Assembly: GCA_963922205.1 (NCBI GenBank)
Contig: CAWUHX010000017.1
Span: forward strand, 1,240,001-1,304,000
Source of the DNA: Romanomermis culicivorax
Taxonomy: Eukaryota > Nematoda > Enoplea > Mermithida > Mermithidae
Length of the DNA: 64,000 bases
Direction of reading: 5' to 3'
Below the pieces are notes generated by a model. The model was not told the origin of the DNA, searched no databases, and worked only from the letters and a program-made list of their open reading frames with translations. Below, in pieces: positions 56,945 through 64,000 of this stretch. The translations under genes were made by a program, and so were the position numbers. Every line of letters begins with the position of its first letter. Position 1 is the stretch's first letter.

Positions 56945-57240
56945 GCCAACTAAAATTCAAGAATAAGGCAAGCAGCCCAGAATTTTTATCCTCCAACCAG
57001 CAAGAATTTCTCCCATTGTCCTATGCTATTGATGTTTCAATCATTTTTCAAATGCAAAAATTTTATGTTCATCAAAGTCGAAATTTTTTTAAGATCGCCA
57101 AAAGATTTTGTGAAAATGATCGATAAAATCTTGATTTTCGTCGAATTCATCAGAAAACAATGCAAGATCAAACATTTATCCAGAAAACGTTGATGTTCAT
57201 AAGCTATAAGCATAAGAATGAAAGATTTTATTACCTGTCG
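56945..57240 (+). repeat. R2 interspersed repeat, copy 3
   Basis: AATAAGGCAAGCAGCCCAGA, CCTCCAACCAGCAAGAATTT, CCCATTGTCCTATGC, AATGCAAGATCAAACATTTA and CATAAGCTATAAGCATAAG in the order seen at 20430-20870. Confidence 0.6.
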
Positions 57241-57244
57241 AAAA

Positions 57245-60200
57245 AGAACACAAAATTACAATACAATATATAATTAGCCGAGAACGAGGAAATAATGAAT
57301 AAATGTGAAAGATAAATTTAGAAGATTTGAACGAATAAGTTAGAGATCAAAAAATAAGGATATAAAGTCAAAAACATGCGCTACAGTATACATTTAGTGA
57401 CAAGTAATAGGAAGCGCAGGTTACATTTCTGTAACAGGCTAACGCGCTCCCCCGAGATAATCTGAGAAATCAATTTCGGCAATTTTCATTTTGAATGTGT
57501 GTGAATTGGAAGAACTGAGAATTTCATTTGGAAGTTAATTCCATATATTAATATACCTATTAGAGAAATCATATAACCTAATATTTGTTTTTGCTTTACC
57601 AGTTTGGAGTTTGTGATCATTTTTACGACGGTTAGATTCAAAATTGCTGCTATCCGATTTTTGGAGACATGATTGTCCCTTAATAATTTGAAACATCATG
57701 CATAATGCAAGGTGCAGTCGATGTATTTCCAGGCTATCCAAGCATAACTTCACCAAACGCTCTTCAAATGAAAGGATGGACCCAAAACCACATATTCTTT
57801 TGGTAAACCTTTTCTCTGAACCCTTTCAATGAGATTTATGTCTGAGGCATAGAAAGGATTCCAAACGGTTGAACAATATTCCAATAGAGGTCTGACATAA
57901 ATTGTAAAAGCACGCACCAGGTTAGATGTATAATGGGATGTAAATGCTCTAATTATCAAGGAACTTAAGCTGTGATATTCCTTAGTAACCAAAATTAAAT
58001 GATCTCTAAAACTCAAGTTTTGGGATATAAGTATGCCCAAGTCTCTGACATACGGATTATCACCAGGATGGCAGACAATCCTAAATTGTAGGAAAACTTT
58101 AGATTGGTATGCCCTATATGAAAAATAGTGCTTTTTTTCGGCAGAGATTTCGAGTTGCCATGTTTTGGACCAATTGAAAATTTGATCAAGATCATTTTGA
58201 AGAATTTCGCAGTGTGTGGAGGTATTGAAAATTTTGACATCATCGGCAAAAAGGTAAACATCAGATTTTAGTGTTTCTGGAAGGTCATTTATAAACAAAA
58301 GGAAAAGAGTTGGGCCTAAAACACTCCCCTGTGGAACACCACTGCTTACGTCTGATGCTAGGGAAAGTTTGTTGTTAATGCAAACCTTTTGAGTGCGATT
58401 TGAAAGAAAGAAGATGATACATTTTTCAAGAAAACCGGAGATGCCATAATTTTTTAACTTTAGGGGAAGCTTACTATGGGAGACGGAATCAAAAGCTTTT
58501 TTAAAATCAATGTAGACCAAATCAATAGAGGAACTTGAATCAATAAGTTGGGTCCAAACTTTTTTGGCAAAAACCAAAATTGATAGGGTGTTAATCATGA
58601 GTTTCTTTTGAGGTATTCTATAATAGAAGAATTAATGATGCTTTCCATAATTTTACAAACTACACAGCATAGAGAAATTGGTCGGTAATTTGAAGTTGAT
58701 GAGGAGTCACCTTTTTCGTATACTGAGATTACATTAGCAGTTTTCCACATAAATGGTAATGCTCCAGTTCTGAAGGAAACCTCGAAGATATGAGAAAGTG
58801 GGTCAGCCAAACAGTTGGATAGTTTTTTCAAGAAATAAGCACATAACCCATCAGGACCCAAGGCAAGGGAGTGATTTATTTTATGGAGAGCAATACGAAC
58901 AAGCTCGACAGAGAATAATACATTGGAGATTTCAGACATTGTTCTTTTGGGAAAATGTGGCATGGAACTATCATCATTGGTGAAGACCAGTGTTTTTTTT
59001 TAGCCAAATGGCCTATTTTGGCTAAAAAAATTTTGGTTTGGCTAAAAAATTTTTAGAGGTTTTAGACAAATGGCTAAAAAAAATTCGAGTACTCTTTGTT
59101 CGTGAAAATTGTATCAATGACAAGAAAACATATTGTATCAATGACAAGAAAACTCCATTATATTTGACTGTCATAACAGCTGCTCCATCAGAAGTGAACA
59201 TGAAAATTTTTTTTTTATCAATGCCAACCATTGTAACCCATTTGTCGATCGCTTCAGCGATTGAGGACGCATCACACTTTTATATTTCATGTTCCAAATT
59301 TTTCTCTGTCCATCAGACACTCAACATTGCACACATTCAGGTAAATCAATAGTAACTTAGAACTACTGACATCGGTTGACTCATCAATGTGAATACAAAC
59401 AGCGGAGAATCCTTTAAAAATTTCAATTGTTCGTTTTTTACGGACTGGTTCAAAACCGAAATGATTTTTTAGGTCGAATACAAAGATCAATGCTTGCCTG
59501 ATAGCTTTAAACTTTTTCTCCTCCTTCTCCAGACATATTTCCATCCGTTTTGCAGCTACTCAAGGTGCGGTCAATGTGAATATCACACAACGAATGAATA
59601 AAGTCCACTTTATTTATACTCATTTCTTTCTGTAGAGATGCCAACACATTTATCATAAGACCAACGGTTTGTTCTGAAGCCTTTTTGTTTGCCGTTATCA
59701 CAGCTTTTTGGAAAAAGTTAGCTTGTTATCAGATATTTATATCAGCATTTCAAAATTTCGAACAAAAATAATCGTTTTGTTCCTGAAGTGATAACATAAC
59801 TCTTGAAAACACCTTACATAACCTGTTAAATATTTAAAAAACAATCAGTGTATCACGTTTGAGCGAAATGAAAATTTTAGCCTTTGGCTAAAAAAATTTT
59901 AGTCGTTTTAGCCATTTGGCTAAAGACGTCGTGCTAAAAAAAAAACAGTGGTGAAGACTGATGTGAAATAATCATTGAAAAGTTCTGACTGATGTGAAAT
60001 AATCATTGAAAAATAGAGCTGGAATTTGATTTCGATTCGCTGTTGAAAAAAGAAATATGTGATTTGGGTAAGTTTAAAGATTCGGCATGGGCCCATAAAC
60101 TGCACGTAATTTAAAGATTCGGCATGGGCCCATAAACTGCACGCATTTGTATTATCGTCGGTAACTAATTGCTCACAAATTAAGCACAGGCAATCGTTGG

Positions 60201-60324
60201 ATGTGGTATTTTTTGAGGGTAATGATGACGGCGTAATTGTGGTAGATAGTGATGGTTGTTTGGGTTTGACGGCTGGAATTTCAGCTCTCGAATTACGTTT
60301 GGAGCTATTTGATGATTGTGACAT
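57245..60324 (-). mobile_element. LINE (CR1/Jockey-like), copy C, internally deleted and split by a hAT
   Basis: Minus strand. An ORF1-like start (60324, MSQSSNSSKRNSRAEIPAVK) contains a CLCLICEQLV zinc-finger-like motif. It is followed by a jump straight into the pre-RT region (SELFNDYFTSVF), so the endonuclease is missing. After the hAT insertion (58988-59950), RT continues at 58963-58595 (NYRPISLCCVVCKIMESI), 58598-57750 (VYIDFKKAFDSVSH, SSGVPQGSVLGPTLFLL, catalytic FADD) and 57756-57535 (KLQTGKAKTNIRLYDFSN), then the AR-stop ending near 57440. There are two frame changes in RT. A 32-bp tandem duplication lies at 60075-60140 next to the deletion point. The 3' tail is CAATA-like. Confidence 0.85.
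58988..59950 (-). mobile_element. hAT deletion derivative, copy 2 (near-identical to 37683-38644)
   Basis: Perfect 8-bp target duplication GTGAAGAC (58980-58987 and 59951-59958). Same termini and AGCCAAATGGC subterminal motifs as copy 1. The minus strand contains a longer transposase scrap (59544-59287) with [20 protein letters not shown], the hAT catalytic-region phrase around D-ES-D, and LDREKF-like residues after it. It interrupts LINE copy C between its ORF1-like part and RT. Confidence 0.88.
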
Positions 60325-60479
60325 TTGAGAAATAAGTCGAAAATGGAATCGATAAACTTAAATTGTGATGAAATAGTATAAAACTTCGTCTCTCTTGGTG
60401 GAGCACTTTAGCTTAATATTTTAGGGTGGATAACATTTTTTACCACGTATTAAAAATAATACCAAGGAAGGATTATAAA

Positions 60480-60790
60480 TCACATGAAATCCGACTCGAA
60501 GCGCCCAAATATTTTCGGTATTTTCCATTTTAAAACGCATAAAAATGTGTCTCCGTTCATGAGAAATACCATAAGTTAATCAAAAGGTGGTCTAAGGCGC
60601 TTGATTGCTCTGTGCAAATTAACAGGAAAATTTGGTTGCCATATAAAAAAACTCTGATCGTGGATAACTTTTGCATTTGAAAAATAATTGAAAAGTTATT
60701 AGCGTAGGACAATCAATGACGGGTTCTCGCTGAAGAACTAAAATTATGGGTTGCTTGTCTAATTTTTTATTTATGAATCAATTATTAAAG
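60480..60790 (-). repeat. R2 interspersed repeat, copy 4
   Basis: The reverse complement gives AAAAAATTAGACAAGCAACC, TTCTTCAGCGAGAACCCGTC, ATTGTCCTACGC and TTTTCAATTATTTTTCAAAT, matching the order of the copy at 56945-57240. It also has a CATAAAAATGTGTCTCCGTTC block shared with 62865-62885. Confidence 0.5.
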
Positions 60791-61137
60791 AACGCATTAT
60801 AAATATGAATTGGGGACGCGATCAGTGATTAGGTTATCGCTATATCCTCGTTAGATTGTCTTCGACTCATGAGAAACTTTCTTTTGAGCTCTTTTTCATT
60901 TTTATTTTCATTTTTTATATTATTTTTATTATTTTTCATATTATTTTATTTCTGTCTTGTCATTTTTATTTGATGCTACTGACTGAAAATGATCTTCACT
61001 GCTGAATTGAGTCATTTCAGATAACTATAAGACATCGTTCTTAATTCCGATTGGAGTAAATGCAAACTTGAACGACTAAATGATGAACCAGTTTAGTTGT
61101 TACGCGTTTCCTTTATTTATATTTTTAAAGCAAATCA

Positions 61138-61541
61138 TGGAAGAAGAAATAATCGACGAAACAATTACTTTTTCCGGTGCGTCACTGGGAAAATCTTTTT
61201 TGCACCGAAAGTATCATCGAAAGCTCAGTGAAAGTCGTGGCGTCATTTTATCCAATATCAGAATTCATAAGGTAGGCGGTCCATTTTTGATCGAAAAACA
61301 CATTTATTGAGCACTTATTGAGCTCCTCCCCCAAACGTTTGAAAAATTGTCTGCTCACTCTCTTTAAAAGTGGCGGGTAAAATTCATTTCGGGCGCTTGC
61401 GCTCGAAATGAATTTTACCTACCCTTCATACCATAGATAGTTATTTCTGAATTATTACAGGTAAAATGGAAGCGCGGAAAGAAAAAAATAACGAAATTTG
61501 AACGACCACGACCAGTTCAAATTCTGCAGGGTTTTTTAATT
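61138..61541 (+). CDS. Possible two-exon gene for a small basic protein, 71-72 aa
   Basis: The first exon from ATG 61138 (context atcATGG) reads MEEEIIDETITFSGASLGKS, then HRKYHRKLSESRGVILSNI and RIHK. A GTAGGC donor follows at about 61273, and an ATTACAG acceptor at about 61455-61461 opens VKWKRGKKKITKFERPRPVQ, then ILQGFLI and TAA at 61541. Phase 0 on both sides. An acidic N-terminus and a strongly basic C-terminus suggest an RNA- or ribosome-associated small protein, but no family is recognised. An earlier in-frame ATG exists at 61080. The intron contains a perfect hairpin (61376-61419). This is the only plausible larger + strand host gene in the window. Confidence 0.4.
61376..61419. repeat. 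Near-perfect 44-bp inverted repeat
   Basis: Arms GGTAAAATTCATTTCG..GCGC and GCGC.CGAAATGAATTTTACC around a 4-base TTGC turn, with one mispaired position. On RNA it would make a long stable hairpin. It is located in the putative intron of the small + strand gene. Confidence 0.85.
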
Positions 61542-61658
61542 TAATAGTGTTTTAAGAATTTCGATTTTCATCGATTTCTGTGATTAGTGAGTAGACATTT
61601 GTTTTTCCTTTAAAATTTTCCTCAGGCTTGAGCTTAGGGTACAGCAGCTGCGCCCGAA

Positions 61659-61673
61659 GGGCGCCGCGCTGTT
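61659..61673. repeat. GC hairpin GCGCCCGAAGGGCGC
   Basis: A 6-bp perfect arm with a GAA turn in an AT-rich region. Similar in style to the GC hairpins in R1/R2 but with a different arm sequence. Confidence 0.7.
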
Positions 61674-61747
61674 GAGGCTCTTCCAAATGAAGTTGTCAGT
61701 TAAAATAGTATCAAGGGTCTTAAAGGATTATAGTTTTAATACTTTCT

Positions 61748-61860
61748 GGTGAAATTGTGTAGTGGTAAACGCATTAAGTACATAGGCTGGTGGACCAGGT
61801 TCGATTCCTGAAGTACAAATACAAGATTCCTGAAGTACAAGTACAAGTACTAGGGACAAT
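61748..61860 (+). mobile_element. tRNA-derived SINE head (degenerate)
   Basis: An A-box-like GTGTAGTGGTAAACGC and a B box GGTTCGATTCC are about 38 bp apart, as in tRNA genes, with a T stem CAGG/CCTG. The acceptor and anticodon stems do not pair. A short direct repeat, TTCCTGAAGTACAA, follows at 61804-61840. It has the spacing expected of an internal pol III promoter, but it is not a functional tRNA. Confidence 0.45.
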
Positions 61861-62299
61861 GAGTATGTGACATGTGTGGAGATTTTATGCAAATGAGTTC
61901 CTGGATTTTCGAACTGATCTAGATAGCTGACATTTTGAGGCGTCTGAAAATGCCAGTTTGGACCATAATTGGGAAGGGCACCGACTTGTAAAAAAATTCC
62001 ACTATTTTTGGAACACTTTTAAACAAATATGTAAATTTTTACATTTTGCTAAAAATGTGAATTTTTCGGCCTAAGCTGTCTTTCCATGCATTGAAAACAA
62101 GCCTATTTCATTCCCCGTGTCGCAAAGTGCTTAACAACTATTAATTTTGAAAATTAAAAAAATGCAAATTTTAGCCTAATTTGAGCAAATTTGAGAGTTT
62201 CAGCTAAAATATACTTGTTCCAAAGTGGCTTTTGTCGTGTACCCAATTGATCAGACTTCTTAGAGGTATGTGAAAAATTTAAATTTTTAGATAGAAAGC

Positions 62300-62985
62300 G
62301 ATTGTTTCATTGCGAAAACACATTTAAAAAAAACGAAAATCGATCTTGCCGGGCATCAGGGTTTTATTTTTAATTTTTTCTCCACAAGCCAATTGGCTCC
62401 AAGAATCAAAATTTTGCAGGCCAATCGGGATTTCGACAAGCCAAAACTAAGAAGTTTGTAAACGAATGTATTAGTCTAAAAACAATGCTTTTTTCGACAA
62501 GTTTATTCAAAAACAATCTTCAAAATCACAGTAAAAGCCCACAAAACAGTTCAATCATTTTGTATGCATTATCAATCAAACATAGAATAATAAGGCCCAC
62601 ATATTAGATCAGTCATAATTCAAATCAATCATCAGGGTTATTTTTGCAAAAGCCAGGGTGCAGTGTGCAAGGGAAAAATTCTTCGTCAAATACGTGAAAA
62701 AACAATACATGGTCTAACATTCATCTATAACATGCTCATGTTTAAAAGCTATAAGCATAAGCTAGGCCGACATTTTCCAACCGCACAACAAAAATGATAT
62801 CAAGAATCATAAATGATATGAAATCGTGCCGGTTAATTTTCGGTATTCTTTCTTTAAAATGCATAAGAATGCATCTCCGGTCTGGAAACTCACCTATTCA
62901 AAAGGGTTTTTAGGCTCTAATTTTCACAAGCCAATTTGGCTTGTGCTCCTAAATTTTTAGGAGCCGATCAGAATTTTTAGGAGCC
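62300..62985. repeat. R2-containing repeat block
   Basis: CACAAGCCAATTGGCTCC near 62392 and CACAAGCCAATTTGGCTTGT near 62925 face each other with AAATTTTTAGGAGCC motifs repeated twice at 62968-62990. Between them is an R2 copy (about 62640-62900) with the AAAAGCTATAAGCATAAGCT block. It may be a composite element whose true ends are not resolved. Confidence 0.4.
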
Positions 62986-62994
62986 ATGGCTCTT

Positions 62995-63975
62995 AACTGA
63001 CTAAAAAATTTTCCCGAAGTCGTTTTTTGCTTGAAAATGCTCTTAGACGCTTTATTTATGTATTTTTGAGCTTTTTCAAACCTTTTGATGTTTTTAGAGC
63101 CTTTAATTAATTAAAATTTAGGAAACATTTGAAATTTTTGAGTTTGATCAATGTCTAATCTACAAGCATTGCGGAACAAATTTTCCAAAAAACTATCCAA
63201 GAGCATAATGACTTTGAATTACATGAGAAATCGACGGTCAAGTGCTCTATGATAACAAATGAGAGCTCAAAAAAGATATTGATCTTTCCAGCACGAGACG
63301 CCAGAAAATTTTTTTGGGTATCGACATTCTGCGACGCTGGAAAATCAATTTTTCGGACATTTATTTCAAGAATTAGATTCGAGTTTTGTGTTTGAAAGTC
63401 GTAATTTCTAGAATTTATATTTAAAAAAATTTAAAACCAGTAATTTAGTCGCAAACTCTCATGAACTTGGCCGAAAAGGCATGGGTAATAAGAGTACAAA
63501 TTTCTGAAAACTACTTCCATGAAGCTTTTCGATTGATTTTACGTTAAGAAAGGAATAATCGTTTCAAAAAGTTTACAGACTTGACAGATTCATCTTTCTC
63601 AAAAAATGTAGCAAGGAAAAAATGTAAATCTTCATTAAATATAAAATCTTGAAGATTATACCAATTAAAATATGAGATAATACGTTTAAGATGATGAAAA
63701 CAATTAAAGATTAAATGATACGTGAAGGTAGACATGTTAGAAGCTGCACCTGAGCTAGCAAATAAATAATAATGCTTATTAAAGTTATAACCGACGCGAA
63801 GCACCGGAAAATTTTGAGATTATTGTTTTCTAAAATGCACCAAAATGCATCTTTTCTGTATCCGATGTGATCAAACATACGACTCAAAACATTCTGTACC
63901 AGTGCAGAAATCATCAAAAATAATTCTACACGGAGCCTAAAAAGTCTGCACTGTGCAGAAAAAACAGTTGAATTG
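62995..63975 (-). repeat. R1 core repeat, copy D
   Basis: The reverse complement follows copy B (24809-25765), including a decayed GC hairpin GACGCGAAGCACCGG near 63793-63807 and the CATAATGACTTTGAATTACA and CGTCGCAGAATGTCGATACC segments. The right edge has AAAGTCTGCACTGTGCAGAA, matching the end of hAT element 26671-30105. It continues to or near the window edge. Confidence 0.65.
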
Positions 63976-64000
63976 ATGTTATTTTCGATCAGCACCTGGT

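Overview
This window looks like invertebrate animal nuclear DNA, probably ecdysozoan and possibly nematode. It is AT-rich. It carries intron-split conserved animal genes (a MARCH6/TEB4/Doa10-type E3 ligase, a kindlin/UNC-112-type fermitin and a tau-tubulin-kinase-like CK1-group kinase), and everything between them is packed with nested transposons. The taxonomic guess rests on gene style (the TTBK-like kinase is typical of nematode expansions, and the kindlin F0/F1 wording is invertebrate) and is only an inference. The larger host genes are all on the minus strand. Their exon chains were built by eye: every junction has GT..AG borders and the reading phase closes over the whole chain.

Layout: 1042-12343 (-) holds the first 15 exons of the MARCH6 orthologue, whose last part lies beyond the left edge. 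Its introns hold a hAT-like element (3003-3661), a palindromic C/G-rich MITE (about 4528-4737) and a tRNA-Thr-like SINE head (8457-8526). A small divergent ORF (12431-12601, +) starts about 90 bp from the ligase start.

12700-30680 is a transposon graveyard. At least six hAT-type elements are nested there, each recognisable by 8-bp target duplications (13641-14653, 15285-19269, 16107-16247, 18148-19142, 21600-22882, 23094-25765, 26071-30678 with an inner element 26671-30105). Two LINE reverse-transcriptase copies lie inside them.

30907-44585 (-) is the complete kindlin gene (12 coding exons, 756 aa). Its 6.5-kb intron 4 houses a PIF/Harbinger element with 29-bp terminal inverted repeats, and that element is itself hit by a hAT copy. 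45520-50222 (-) is a four-exon gene for an unidentified 4-5-pass membrane protein; one of its introns is almost entirely a repeat. 51109-55959 (-) is the four-exon kinase, whose large intron holds a LINE fragment and two overlapping ORFs of unknown origin.

56000-64000 contains a MITE, a larger LINE copy split by a second, almost identical hAT copy, a possible two-exon small basic protein gene (61138-61541, +), a tRNA-derived SINE head, and more copies of the interspersed families R1 and R2.

The strongest signals beyond ordinary annotation are these: the dated stack of nested hAT insertions with perfect target duplications; one repeat core (R1) found between different hAT termini; a GC-hairpin motif shared by otherwise distinct AT-rich repeats; a repeat-filled intron in the membrane-protein gene; and the unusual kinase (DFS instead of DFG, Cys-rich N-terminus). 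No CRISPR, rRNA, LTR element or virus-derived element was recognised.
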